Source of the DNA: JBHYGK01 sp051859045
GTDB taxonomy: Bacteria; Pseudomonadota; Gammaproteobacteria; Xanthomonadales; Xanthomonadaceae
Direction: 5' to 3'
NCBI GenBank assembly: GCA_051859045.1
Contig: JBHYGK010000012.1
Coordinates: forward strand, 124,001 to 188,000
DNA: 64,000 bases
Within the stretch, counting starts at the first letter, position 1. Every line of letters starts with the position of its first letter. A model generated the notes under the pieces. That model was not told the origin of the DNA. It was given only the letters and a program-made list of their open reading frames with translations, and did no database searches. The translations under genes were made by a program, and so were the position numbers. Below, one piece after another: positions 26,811 through 36,159 of the stretch.

Positions 26811-28177
26811 GGCCGGTGCTGCTATCGCAGGTGGCGGAGTGGTGCGAGGCCCGCCTGCTGGGCGAGGACCGCGTCATCGACGCCGTCTCGATCGACACCC
26901 GCCAGCTGCCGCCCGGCGCGCTGTTCGTGGCGCTGAAGGGCGAGCGCGTGGACGGCCACGACCTGGCCGCCGAGGCCGCCGCGCGCGGCGCGAGCGCGCT
27001 GCTGGTGCAGCGCGCGCTCGACACCACCCTGCCGCAGCTGCTGGTCGGCGACACCGCCCAGGCGCTCGGCGACCTCGCCGCGGGCCTGCAGGCCGGCCGC
27101 CCGGCGGTGGTGTGCGCGCTCACCGGCAGCAACGGCAAGACCTCGGTGAAGAGCCTGCTGGTGGGCATCCTCGCCCGCGCCGGCGAGACCTACGCCAACC
27201 CGGGCAACCGCAACAACGAGATCGGCCTGCCGCTGTCGGTGATCGACGCCCCGGAGGACGCCGCGTTCGCCGTCTACGAGATGGGCGCCGGCCAGCCGGG
27301 CGACATCGCCTACCTGTGCGCCGTGGTCCGCCCGCGGGTGTCGCTGGTGAACAACATCGCCCCGGCCCACCTCGAGCGCATGGGCAGCCTGCTCGGCATC
27401 GCCGAGACCAAGGGCGCCATCCTCGAGGCGCTCGAGGACGACGGCGTGGCCGTGATCAACGCCGACGACGCCTTCGCGCCGTACTTCGCCGGCCGCGCCG
27501 GCGGCCGCCGCACGCTGCGCTTCGGCCTCGAGCACGACGCCGACGTGGTGGCCCGCGGCCTGCTGCTCGAGGACGCCGGCAGCCGCTTCACCCTGGCCAC
27601 GCCGCAGGGCGAGGCGCCGGTGGCGCTGGGCCTGCCGGGCCGGCACAACGTGTCCAACGCGCTCGCCGCCGCCGCGATGGCGCTGGCCGCCGGCGCCACG
27701 CTGGCGCAGGTGGTGGCCGGCCTCGAGGCCGCGCGCCCGGTCGCCGGCCGCCAGGTCCGGCGCGTGCTGGCCAACGGCGCGGTGCTGATCGACGACAGCT
27801 ACAACGCCAACCCCGGCTCGGTCGGCGCGGCGATCGCCACGCTGGCGATCGGCGGCGGCGAGGCCTGGCTGGTGCTCGGCGACATGCGCGAGCTGGGCGA
27901 GGGCGAGGTGCTGCTGCACGCCGAGATCGGCGAGCGCGCCCGCCGCGCCGGCCTCAAGCGCCTGTTCACCGTCGGCGCCCTGGCCCGCGAGGCGAGCCGC
28001 GCCTTCGGCGACGGCGCCGCGCATTTCGACGACCAGGTGGCCCTGGTGGCCGCGCTGCGCGAGGCCCTCGGGCCCGGCGTGCGCTGCCTGGTCAAGGGCT
28101 CGCGCTCCAGCGCGATGGACAAGGTGGTGGCCGCGCTCGCGGACGCCGACACCGGAGGCGACCACCATGCTGCTTGA
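26807..28177 (+). CDS. murF: UDP-MurNAc-tripeptide:D-Ala-D-Ala ligase MurF
   Basis: A 456-residue Mur ligase that adds the D-Ala-D-Ala dipeptide. The P-loop is G107-SNGKTS. NPGNRNNEIGLPLSV, YEMGAGQPGDIAYL and DDSYNANPGSV are characteristic of MurF. The C-terminus retains LVKGSRSSAMDKVV. It overlaps murE by 4 bp and mraY by 11 bp, the longest overlap in the cluster. Confidence 0.97.
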   Translation: MRPVLLSQVAEWCEARLLGEDRVIDAVSIDTRQLPPGALFVALKGERVDGHDLAAEAAARGASALLVQRALDTTLPQLLVGDTAQALGDLAAGLQAGRPAVVCALTGSNGKTSVKSLLVGILARAGETYANPGNRNNEIGLPLSVIDAPEDAAFAVYEMGAGQPGDIAYLCAVVRPRVSLVNNIAPAHLERMGSLLGIAETKGAILEALEDDGVAVINADDAFAPYFAGRAGGRRTLRFGLEHDADVVARGLLLEDAGSRFTLATPQGEAPVALGLPGRHNVSNALAAAAMALAAGATLAQVVAGLEAARPVAGRQVRRVLANGAVLIDDSYNANPGSVGAAIATLAIGGGEAWLVLGDMRELGEGEVLLHAEIGERARRAGLKRLFTVGALAREASRAFGDGAAHFDDQVALVAALREALGPGVRCLVKGSRSSAMDKVVAALADADTGGDHHAA

Positions 28178-29246
28178 ACTCGCGCGCTGGCTGCAGGGGA
28201 TCGAGGGCTTCTTCGGCCTGTTCACCTACATCACCATCCGCGCCATCCTCGGCGCGCTGACCGCGCTGGCGCTGTCGCTGTGGCTGGGCCCGGCGGTGAT
28301 CCGCCGGCTCGCCCTGCTCAAGGGCCAGCCGATCCGCAGCGACGGCCCGCAGACCCACCTGGTCAAGGCCGGCACCCCGACCATGGGCGGCGCGCTGATC
28401 CTGCTGGCGGTGGTGGCCTCGACCCTGCTCTGGGCCGACCTCGGCAACCGCTACGTGTGGATCGTGCTGGGCGTGCTGCTGGCCTTCGGCGCGATCGGCT
28501 GGCTCGACGACTGGATCAAGATCGTCAAGCGCGACCCGAAGGGCCTGAAGTCGCGCCACAAGTACGCGCTGCAGTCGCTGTTCGGCCTCGTCGCGGGCGT
28601 GCTGCTGTTCGCCACCGCCGACGCGCCGTCCAACACCACCTTCTACCTGCCCCTGCTCAAGGACGTGGCGGTGCCGCTGGGCGCGGGCTTCATCGTGGTG
28701 GCGTACTTCTGGATCGTGGGCTTCTCCAACGCCGTCAACCTCACCGACGGCCTCGACGGCCTGGCGATCATGCCCGCGGTGCTGGTGGCCGGCGCGCTGG
28801 GCGTGTTCGCCTACGCCTCGGGCCACGCGGTGTTCTCGCAGTACCTGCAGATCCCGGTGGTGCCGGGCTCGGGCGAGCTGGCGATCCTGTGCGCGGCGAT
28901 CGCCGGCGCCGGCCTCGGCTTCCTGTGGTTCAACACCTACCCGGCGATGGTGTTCATGGGCGATATCGGCGCGCTGGCGCTGGGCGCCGCGCTGGGCGCC
29001 ATCGCGGTGATCGTGCGCCAGGAGCTGGTGCTGGCCGTGATGGGCGGCATCTTCGTGCTCGAGACCGTGTCGGTGATGCTGCAGGTGGCGAGCTTCAAGC
29101 TCACCGGCAAGCGGATCTTCCGGATGGCCCCGATCCACCACCACTTCGAGCTCAAGGGCTGGCCGGAGCCGCGCGTGATCGTGCGCTTCTGGATCATCTC
29201 GGTGGTGCTCGTGCTGGTGGGCCTCGCCACGCTGAAGGTCCGCTGA
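28167..29246 (+). CDS. mraY: Phospho-MurNAc-pentapeptide transferase MraY
   Basis: A 359-residue integral membrane enzyme that makes lipid I. About ten transmembrane helices are visible. Active-site aspartates are in WLDDWIK, NLTDGLDGL and FMGDIGALALG; the last is usually FMGDVGSLALG, a conservative change. The APIHHHFELKGWPE histidine loop near the C-terminus is intact. In most gammaproteobacteria murD would follow; here ftsW does, sharing TGATG. Confidence 0.97.
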   Translation: MLLELARWLQGIEGFFGLFTYITIRAILGALTALALSLWLGPAVIRRLALLKGQPIRSDGPQTHLVKAGTPTMGGALILLAVVASTLLWADLGNRYVWIVLGVLLAFGAIGWLDDWIKIVKRDPKGLKSRHKYALQSLFGLVAGVLLFATADAPSNTTFYLPLLKDVAVPLGAGFIVVAYFWIVGFSNAVNLTDGLDGLAIMPAVLVAGALGVFAYASGHAVFSQYLQIPVVPGSGELAILCAAIAGAGLGFLWFNTYPAMVFMGDIGALALGAALGAIAVIVRQELVLAVMGGIFVLETVSVMLQVASFKLTGKRIFRMAPIHHHFELKGWPEPRVIVRFWIISVVLVLVGLATLKVR

Positions 29247-30568
29247 TGGCCGCCGACGGCACCCGCCAGGCGCAGCGCCTCGACGCCATCACCGGGCAGG
29301 TGGACGGCGTGCTGCTCGCGATCGTCGTCGCGATCGCGTCGCTGGGCGTGGTGATGGTGGCGTCGGCCTCGATCGCGGTGGCCGAGGGCCTGGGCTACGG
29401 CCCCTACCACTACCTCGTGCGCCACGTGGTCTACCTGGCCCTGGGCCTGGTGCTGGCCGGCGTGGCGATGCGCACCGAGCTGAAGTTCGTCGAGCAGCAC
29501 GCCCAGGTGCTGCTGCCGCTGTGCGCCCTGCTGCTGCTGGCGGTGTTCATGCCCGGCGTCGGCCACTCGGTGAACGGCGCGCAGCGCTGGGTGTCGATCG
29601 GCATCGGCCAGTTCCAGATGGTCGAGGCGGTGAAGCTGCTCTTCATCCTGTGGATGGCGAGCTACCTCAAGCGCAAGCGCGACGAGGTGCAGACCGAATG
29701 GGGCGCGGTGATCAAGCCGATGCTCGCGGTGGGCGCGCTGGCCGGCCTGCTGCTGCTGCAGCCGGACTTCGGCTCGACCCTGCTGCTGCTGTGCATCGCC
29801 TTCGGCATGCTGCTGCTGGGCGGCGCGCACCTGCCCAAGCTGTTCGCGCCGGTGCCCTTCGGCCTGGCCGCGCTGGCGATGCTGGCCGTGGCCGCGCCCT
29901 ACCGCCTGCGCCGCCTGACCTCGTTCCAGAACCCGTGGGAAGACCCGTTCAACTCGGGCTTCCAGCTGACCCAGGCCCTGATCGCGGTGGGCCGCGGCGA
30001 GTTCGCCGGCGTGGGCCTGGGCGGCTCGGTGCAGAAGCTGTTCTACCTGCCCGAGGCGCACACCGACTTCATCCTGGCGGTGATCGCCGAGGAGCTGGGC
30101 TTCCTCGGCGTGCTGGGCGTGGTGGCCCTGTTCACCCTGCTCGCCGCGCGCGCCTTCCAGATCGGCCTGCGCGCGGTCGAGATGCGGCGCCTGTTCGCCG
30201 GCTACTGCGCGTTCGGCATCGGCCTGTGGATCGGCCTGCAGGCCTTCGTGTCGATCGGCGTCAACCTCGGCCTGCTGCCGACCAAGGGCCTGACCCTGCC
30301 GCTGGTGTCGGCGGGCGGCTCGAGCGTGCTGATGACCTGCGCGGCGCTGGGCGTGCTGATGCGCGTGAGCTGGGAGCAGACCCGCGCCGAGCGCCAGGTC
30401 GCGATCGCCCGCGGCGCTGACGTGGCCGAGGCCGACGAGGACGAGCCGGCGCGCCCCGCGCCCGCCGCGGCGCCGCAGCCGGCGCACTCGCCGCTGGCGC
30501 TGGCCGCCGCGGCCGCCGTCGGCGCGCGCCGCGAGCGCATCGAGCCCAAGCTGGGGGTGTTCCCGTGA
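29246..30568 (+). CDS. ftsW: Septal peptidoglycan glycosyltransferase FtsW (SEDS)
   Basis: A 440-residue SEDS polymerase with about ten transmembrane segments that works as a pair with FtsI. Family motifs are GAQRWVSIGIGQFQMVEAVKL, LQPDFGSTLLL, SFQNPWEDPFNSGFQLTQALIAVGRGEFAGVGLG (long conserved loop with the catalytic Asp following as PEAHTDFILAVIAEELG), and LPLVSAGGSS. A roughly 60-residue Ala/Pro-rich cytosolic tail is added. The stop overlaps the murG GTG start. Confidence 0.96.
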   Translation: MAADGTRQAQRLDAITGQVDGVLLAIVVAIASLGVVMVASASIAVAEGLGYGPYHYLVRHVVYLALGLVLAGVAMRTELKFVEQHAQVLLPLCALLLLAVFMPGVGHSVNGAQRWVSIGIGQFQMVEAVKLLFILWMASYLKRKRDEVQTEWGAVIKPMLAVGALAGLLLLQPDFGSTLLLLCIAFGMLLLGGAHLPKLFAPVPFGLAALAMLAVAAPYRLRRLTSFQNPWEDPFNSGFQLTQALIAVGRGEFAGVGLGGSVQKLFYLPEAHTDFILAVIAEELGFLGVLGVVALFTLLAARAFQIGLRAVEMRRLFAGYCAFGIGLWIGLQAFVSIGVNLGLLPTKGLTLPLVSAGGSSVLMTCAALGVLMRVSWEQTRAERQVAIARGADVAEADEDEPARPAPAAAPQPAHSPLALAAAAAVGARRERIEPKLGVFP

Positions 30569-31677
30569 GCGCCGCCAAGGGGCCGGTGGTGCGCGGGCCG
30601 GTGATGATCCTCGCCGGCGGCACGGGCGGGCACATCTTCCCGGGCCTGGCCGTGGCCGAGGCGCTGCGCGCCCGCGACGTGCCGGTGATGTGGCTCGGCG
30701 CCGAGGGCGCGATGGAGGCCCGGCTGGTGCCGGCCGCCGGCCTGCGCCTGCGCACCCTGAAGGTCGCCGGCCTGCGCGGCCGCGGCGCGCGCGCGCTGCT
30801 GCTGGCCCCGTGGCGGGTCGGCCGCGCGGTGCTGGGCGCCCTGGCCGTGCTGCACGACGAGCGCCCGCGCGCGGTGATCAGCTTCGGCGGCTACGCGGCC
30901 GGCCCCGGCGGCCTCGCGGCATGGCTGCTGCGCCGCCCGCTGCTGGTGCACGAGCAGAACCGCGCCCCGGGCCTGACCAACCGCGTGCTGGCCCGCCTCG
31001 CGCGGCGCGTGCTGACCGGCTTCCCGGGCACGTTCACCGAGCGCCGCGGCGAGTGGGTGGGCAACCCGGTGCGCCCGGCGATCCATGCGATCGCGCCGCC
31101 GGCCGAGCGCTTCGCCGGCCGCGCCGGCCCGACACGCCTGCTGGTGCTCGGCGGCAGCCAGGGCGCGCAGGCGCTCAACGCCGCGCTGCCGGCCTTCCTC
31201 GCCGCGCTGCCGGCCGACGCCCGTCCCGAGGTGCTGCACCAGTGCGGCGAGCGCCACCTGGCCGCCGCCCGCGCCGCCTACGCCGAGGCCGGCGTCGAGG
31301 CCCGCGTCGAGCCCTTCATCGCCGACATGGCCGCGGCCTACGCCTGGGCCGACGTCGCCGTCTGCCGCGCCGGCGCCCTGACCCTCGCCGAGCTGTGCGC
31401 GGCGGGCGTGGGCAGCGTGCTGGTGCCGTTCCCCGCCGCCGTCGACGACCACCAGGCGCGCAACGCCGAGGTGCTGGTCGAGGCCGGCGCCGCCGTGATG
31501 GTGCGCGAGGGCGAGGGCTTCGCCGCCCGCCTCGCCGCCGCGCTGTCCCCGCTCACCGACCACGCCGCCGACGCCCCAGCGCGCCGCCGGGCGATGGCGG
31601 AGGCCGCCCGCGGCCTCGCCCGCCCGCGCGCCGCCGAGGCCGTCGCCGACGGCTGCCTGCAGGAGGCCCGCCCGTGA
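30565..31677 (+). CDS. murG: UDP-GlcNAc:lipid I GlcNAc transferase MurG
   Basis: A 370-residue GT28 enzyme that converts lipid I to lipid II on the cytoplasmic face. The N-terminal glycine-rich loop is ILAGGTGGHIFPGLAVAEAL. SFGGYAAGPGGLAAWL and HEQNRAPGLTNRVL bind the acceptor side, and VLGGSQGAQALN with CRAGALTLAELCAAG and PFPAAVDDHQARNAE forms the UDP-GlcNAc site. It has a GTG start with GTGA overlaps both with ftsW and with murC. Confidence 0.97.
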   Translation: MSAAKGPVVRGPVMILAGGTGGHIFPGLAVAEALRARDVPVMWLGAEGAMEARLVPAAGLRLRTLKVAGLRGRGARALLLAPWRVGRAVLGALAVLHDERPRAVISFGGYAAGPGGLAAWLLRRPLLVHEQNRAPGLTNRVLARLARRVLTGFPGTFTERRGEWVGNPVRPAIHAIAPPAERFAGRAGPTRLLVLGGSQGAQALNAALPAFLAALPADARPEVLHQCGERHLAAARAAYAEAGVEARVEPFIADMAAAYAWADVAVCRAGALTLAELCAAGVGSVLVPFPAAVDDHQARNAEVLVEAGAAVMVREGEGFAARLAAALSPLTDHAADAPARRRAMAEAARGLARPRAAEAVADGCLQEARP

Positions 31678-33125
31678 TCCGCCGCCGCCTCGCCGAACCC
31701 GGCGACCTCGCCCGCGCCTTCCCGCGCGTCCACTTCATCGGCATCGGCGGCGCCGGCATGAGCGGCATCGCCGAGGTGCTGGTGACCCTCGGCTACGAGG
31801 TCTCGGGCTCGGACCTCGGCGACAACGCCGCCACCCGCCGGCTGGCCGGCCTCGGCGCGCGCGTGATGCGCGGCCACGCCGCGGCGCATGTCGATGGCGC
31901 CGACGCCATCGTCGTCTCCAGCGCGATCAAGGCCGACAACCCCGAGCTGCTGGCGGCCCGCGCCGCGCGCATCCCGGTGGTGCCGCGCGCGGAGATGCTG
32001 GCCGAGCTGATGCGCTTCCGCCGCGGCATCGCGGTGGCCGGCACCCACGGCAAGACCACCACCACCAGCCTCTGCGCCAGCGTGCTCTACGAGGGCGGCC
32101 TGGACCCGACCTTCGTGATCGGCGGCCAGCTGCTCGCCGCCGGCGCCAACGCCAAGCTCGGTTCGGGCGAGTGGCTGGTGGCCGAGGCCGACGAGAGCGA
32201 CGGCAGCTTCCTGCGCCTGAACCCGCTGGTGGCCATCGTCACCAACATCGACGCCGACCACCTCGAGAACTACGGCGGCGACTTCAACCGCGTGCGCGCG
32301 GCGTTCAACGAGTTCCTGCACCGGCTGCCGTTCTACGGCCTGGCCGTGCTGTGCATCGACGATGCCGAGGTCGCCGCGCTGGCCGCCGACATGCCGCGCC
32401 ACGTGCTGCGCTACGGCTTCGGCGACGAGGCCGAGGTGCGCGCCAGCGACGTCCGCGCCGAGGGCGGCACCACCCGCTTCGTGCTGCACCTGCCCGAGGC
32501 CGAGCCCACCGAGGTCGCGCTGGCGCTGCCGGGCCGGCACAACGTGCTCAACGCGCTCGCCGCCGCGGCGGTGGGCTGGCAGCTGGGCGTCGCGCCCGCG
32601 GCGATCGCCCGCGCGCTGTCGCGCTTCAAGGGCGTCGGCCGGCGCTTCAACCAGCTCGGCGCGCTCGACTTCGGCCGCGGCCACGCGCTGCTGGTCGACG
32701 ACTACGGCCACCACCCGCGCGAGCTCGAGGCGGTGTTCGCCGCCGCCCGCGCCGGCTGGCCCGACAAGCGCCTGGTGGTGGGCTTCCAGCCGCACCGCTA
32801 CACCCGCACCCGCGACCTGCTCGACGACTTCGCCGCCGTGCTCTCCAGCGTCGACGCGCTGGTGCTGACCGAGGTCTACGCCGCCGGCGAGGCCCCCATC
32901 GCCGGCGCCGACGCGCGCTCGCTGGCCCGCGCCATCCGTGCCCGCGGCCGCATCGACCCGGTCGTGGTCGGCGGCGCGCGCGACCTGCCGGCCGTGCTGC
33001 CCGACGTCCTCGAGGACGGCGACCTCCTGATCCTCCTCGGCGCCGGCGACATCGGCCAGGTCGCCGCCACCCTCGGCGCCCAGGGCCTGCAGGCCTTCGC
33101 CCCCACCGGATCCAAGCCCGCATGA
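31674..33125 (+). CDS. murC: UDP-N-acetylmuramate:L-alanine ligase MurC
   Basis: A 483-residue Mur ligase attaching L-Ala, the first residue of the stem peptide. HFIGIGGAGMSGIAEVL opens the UDP-binding domain; the P-loop is G123-THGKTTT. VAEADESDGSFLRL, NIDADHLENYGGDF and VDDYGHHPRELEAV are MurC-specific, and FQPHRYTRTRDLLDDF follows. It begins with GTG and overlaps its neighbours by 4 bp. Confidence 0.97.
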   Translation: MIRRRLAEPGDLARAFPRVHFIGIGGAGMSGIAEVLVTLGYEVSGSDLGDNAATRRLAGLGARVMRGHAAAHVDGADAIVVSSAIKADNPELLAARAARIPVVPRAEMLAELMRFRRGIAVAGTHGKTTTTSLCASVLYEGGLDPTFVIGGQLLAAGANAKLGSGEWLVAEADESDGSFLRLNPLVAIVTNIDADHLENYGGDFNRVRAAFNEFLHRLPFYGLAVLCIDDAEVAALAADMPRHVLRYGFGDEAEVRASDVRAEGGTTRFVLHLPEAEPTEVALALPGRHNVLNALAAAAVGWQLGVAPAAIARALSRFKGVGRRFNQLGALDFGRGHALLVDDYGHHPRELEAVFAAARAGWPDKRLVVGFQPHRYTRTRDLLDDFAAVLSSVDALVLTEVYAAGEAPIAGADARSLARAIRARGRIDPVVVGGARDLPAVLPDVLEDGDLLILLGAGDIGQVAATLGAQGLQAFAPTGSKPA

Positions 33126-34108
33126 GCCTCGCCCCCGCCTCCATCGCCAGCCTCGACCCCCGCGCCTTCGGCCGCGTGGCCGTGCTGCTGGGCGGCACGT
33201 CCTCCGAGCGCGAGGTCTCGCTGGAGTCGGGCCGCGGCGTGCTCGAGGCGCTGTCCTCGCGCGGCGTGGACGTGCTGCCGGTCGACGGCATCCCCGCGCT
33301 GGTCGAACTGGTGCTGGCCAAGCGCGTCGACCGCGTGTTCAACGTGCTGCACGGCGCGGTGGGCGGCGGCGAGGACGGCGTGCTGCAGGGCCTGTGCGAG
33401 ACCTTCGGCGTGCCGCTCACCGGCTCGGGCGTGCTCGGCTCCGCGCTGGCCATGGACAAGGTCCGCAGCAAGCAGGTGTGGCTGGGCCTCGGCCTGCCGA
33501 CCCCGCGCTACGTGCGCCTGGCGCCCGGCGACGACGTGGTGGCCGCGGCGCGGGCGCTGGGCCTGCCGGTGATCGTGAAGCCCTCGTGCGAGGGCTCCAG
33601 CGTGGGCATCACCCGCGTGTTCGACGAGGCCGGGCTGGCCGATGCCGTCGCGCTCGCGCGCCGCTATCCCGGCGAGCTGCTGATGGAGCAGCTCATCACC
33701 ACGGCCGGCGGCGCGTCGGTGCTGGCGGGCGAATACACCGTCGGCATCCTCGGGCGCCGCGCGCTGCCGAGCATCCGCATCGTGCCGGCGGGCGAGTACT
33801 ACGACTACCACGCCAAGTACGTCGCCGAGGACACCCAGTACGTGTGCCCGGGCCTGTCGGGCGCGGCCGAGGCCGAGCTGCGCCAGCTCGCGCTCGACGC
33901 CTTCGACGCGCTGGGCTGCGCCGGCTGGGGCCGCGTCGACGTGATGCGCGACGCGCAGGGCCGGAACTGGCTGCTCGAGGTCAACACCGCGCCGGGCATG
34001 ACCAGCCACTCGCTGGTGCCCAAGGCCGCGGCCCAGGTCGGGATCGACTACGCCACGCTGTGCCTCGAGGTGCTGGCGCAGACGCTGCCGGAGGTGCGCG
34101 CCGCATGA
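33122..34108 (+). CDS. ddl: D-alanine:D-alanine ligase
   Basis: A 328-residue ATP-grasp enzyme that supplies D-Ala-D-Ala for MurF. Motifs are VAVLLGGTSSEREVSLESG, TGSGVLGSALAMDK, the ATP-binding VKPSCEGSSVGI, EYYDYHAKYVAEDTQY (omega loop) and WLLEVNTAPGMTSHSLVPKAA. The usual LHGRGGEDG reads LHGAVGGGEDG here, and TTAGGASVLAGEYTVGIL carries a short insert. Both are small deviations in otherwise intact sites. It corresponds to the ddlB position of the cluster. Confidence 0.96.
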   Translation: MSLAPASIASLDPRAFGRVAVLLGGTSSEREVSLESGRGVLEALSSRGVDVLPVDGIPALVELVLAKRVDRVFNVLHGAVGGGEDGVLQGLCETFGVPLTGSGVLGSALAMDKVRSKQVWLGLGLPTPRYVRLAPGDDVVAAARALGLPVIVKPSCEGSSVGITRVFDEAGLADAVALARRYPGELLMEQLITTAGGASVLAGEYTVGILGRRALPSIRIVPAGEYYDYHAKYVAEDTQYVCPGLSGAAEAELRQLALDAFDALGCAGWGRVDVMRDAQGRNWLLEVNTAPGMTSHSLVPKAAAQVGIDYATLCLEVLAQTLPEVRAA

Positions 34109-34836
34109 ACGCCGCGCTGCGCCTCTCGGCCTGGCTCCTCGCGATCGCCCTGGTCGCGCTGCCGCTCGTCGCGGTGGTGCAGGGCTGGATCGCGGCCGAC
34201 CGCTGGCCGCTGCGGCGGCTCGTGGTCAGCGCGCCGTTCGGGCAGGTCTCGGACGAGGCGGTGCGCGCGGCGGTGGCCGGCCCGGCGGCGCGCGGCTTCT
34301 TCGCGGTGCGCCTCGACGAGGTGCGCGCCGCCGTCGCGGCGTTGCCCTGGGTGCGCACCGTCGAGGTCCGCAAGCGCTGGCCGGACATCCTCGAGGTGGT
34401 GGTCACCGAGCACACCGCGGTGGCCCGCTGGGGCGACGCGCACCTGCTTTCGGCCACCGGCGTGCTGATCGACCTGCCGCCCGACGGCGTGCTGCCGCCC
34501 GGCCTGCCGACGCTGGCCGGCCCGGACGAGCGCAGCGACGAGGTGGTGGCGCTGTACGACGAGGTCCAGCCGCTGTTCGTGGCGCTGGGCGAGCGGGTGG
34601 GGCAGGTGGAGCTCAGCCCGCGCGGCAGCTGGCGGGTGGTGCTGGAGTCGGGCGTGGAGCTGGTGGTCGGGCGCGACGACGCGCTGCCGCGGCTGGCGCG
34701 CTTCGCCCGCCTGATGCCCGCCCTCGTGGTCGACGAGCCGCGCCGCCTGGCGCGCGCCGACCTCCGCTACACCAATGGATTCGCGCTCGCCTGGCAGCCC
34801 GCCGGGCCGGCGCCCGAGCAGCAGGGAACCCCGTGA
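34105..34836 (+). CDS. ftsQ: Cell division protein FtsQ
   Basis: A 243-residue bitopic protein, part of the FtsQLB complex. A short cytosolic N-terminus and one transmembrane helix (about residues 5-28) lead to a POTRA domain (WPLRRLVVSAPFGQVSDEAVRAAV, then LPWVRTVEVRKRWPDILEVVVTEHTAVARW). The beta domain contains DLPPDGVLPPGLPTLAGP and DLRYTNGFALAW near the end. The ftsA ATG follows after one base. Confidence 0.94.
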   Translation: MNAALRLSAWLLAIALVALPLVAVVQGWIAADRWPLRRLVVSAPFGQVSDEAVRAAVAGPAARGFFAVRLDEVRAAVAALPWVRTVEVRKRWPDILEVVVTEHTAVARWGDAHLLSATGVLIDLPPDGVLPPGLPTLAGPDERSDEVVALYDEVQPLFVALGERVGQVELSPRGSWRVVLESGVELVVGRDDALPRLARFARLMPALVVDEPRRLARADLRYTNGFALAWQPAGPAPEQQGTP

Positions 34837-34837
34837 C

Positions 34838-36073
34838 ATGAACCGCAAAGGCGACAAGTCGCTCATCGTCGGCCTCGACATCGGCACCTCCAAGGTGGTG
34901 GCGCTGGTGGGCGAGTACGCCCCCGGCCAGCCGATCGAGGTGATCGGCATCGGCTCGCACGAATCGCGCGGCCTCAAGCGCGGCGTGGTGGTGGACATCG
35001 AGTCCACCGTGCAGTCGATCCAGCGCGCGATCGAGGAGGCCGAGATGATGGCCGGCTGCGAGATCCGCTCGGTCTACGCCAGCCTCTCCGGCAGCCACAC
35101 CCAGTGCCGCAACTCCCCGGGCATCGTGCCGATCGGCTCGGGCGAGGTGACCTGGGCCGACCTCGAGCGCGTGCTCGAGGCCGCCAAGGCCGTGGCCGTG
35201 CCCGCCGACCAGAAGATCCTGCACGCCATCCCGCAGGAGTACATCGTCGACAACTCCCAGGAAGGCATCCGCAATCCCGTCGGGATGAGCGGCGTGCGCC
35301 TGGAGGTCCGCGCCCACCTGGTCACCGGCGCGCAGTCGGCCGCGGCCAACATCACCAAGTGCGTGCAGCGCTGCGGCCTGCAGGTCGACGACCTGATCCT
35401 GGGCTCGATCGCGTCGAGCACCGCCGTGCTCACCAGCGACGAGAAGGAGCTGGGCGTGGTGCTGGTGGACATCGGCGCCGGCACCACCGACATCGCGGTG
35501 TTCGTGCAGGGCGCGATCCGCCACACCGCCTCGCTGCCGATCGCCGGCGACCAGGTCACCAACGACATCGCCCACCTGCTGCGCACGCCCACCCCCGAGG
35601 CCGAGCAGATCAAGGTGCGCTACGCCTGCGCGCTGGCCCAGCTGGCCACCGCCGAGGAGTCGATCCAGGTGCCCAGCGTCGGCGACCGCCAGCCGCGCCG
35701 CCTGGCCCGGCAGTCGCTCGCCGAGGCGGTGCAGAACCGCTACGAGGAGATCTTCGAGATGGTCCAGGCCGAGCTGCGCCGCTCGGGCTTCGAGGAGCTC
35801 GTGCGCGCCGGCCTGGTGCTGACCGGCGGCGCCGCGAAGATGGAAGGCGTGGTCGAGCTCGCCGAGGAGATGCTGCACATGCCGGTGCGCGTGGGCATCC
35901 CCCAGCACGTCACCGGCCTGGGCGAGGTGGTGGGCAACCCGGTGCACGCCACCGGCGTCGGCCTGCTGCTGTGGGGCTCGCAGATCGAGCACCCGCGCCG
36001 CCCGGTGCTGCCGCCCGGCAAGGTCGGCAGCTTCTGGACCAAGTTGAGCAAGTGGTACCGCGGCGAGTTCTGA
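34838..36073 (+). CDS. ftsA: Cell division protein FtsA
   Basis: A 411-residue actin-like ATPase that tethers FtsZ to the membrane. ATG 34838, one base after the ftsQ stop, gives MNRKGDKSLIVGLDIGTSKV. The phosphate-binding loops are GLDIGTSKVVALVGE and VDIGAGTTDIAVF. The SHMA-domain region follows residue 85, and LTGGAAKMEGVVELAEE is the adenosine motif. The C-terminal amphipathic helix FWTKLSKWYRGEF is the membrane-targeting sequence. Confidence 0.97.
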   Translation: MNRKGDKSLIVGLDIGTSKVVALVGEYAPGQPIEVIGIGSHESRGLKRGVVVDIESTVQSIQRAIEEAEMMAGCEIRSVYASLSGSHTQCRNSPGIVPIGSGEVTWADLERVLEAAKAVAVPADQKILHAIPQEYIVDNSQEGIRNPVGMSGVRLEVRAHLVTGAQSAAANITKCVQRCGLQVDDLILGSIASSTAVLTSDEKELGVVLVDIGAGTTDIAVFVQGAIRHTASLPIAGDQVTNDIAHLLRTPTPEAEQIKVRYACALAQLATAEESIQVPSVGDRQPRRLARQSLAEAVQNRYEEIFEMVQAELRRSGFEELVRAGLVLTGGAAKMEGVVELAEEMLHMPVRVGIPQHVTGLGEVVGNPVHATGVGLLLWGSQIEHPRRPVLPPGKVGSFWTKLSKWYRGEF

Positions 36074-36159
36074 GCCGCGCACCGATTCGAACGCGACACC
36101 CGCGACACACCCACGACACGCGACAACCCACGACAACAGGTCTCACGGAGGATACGGAC

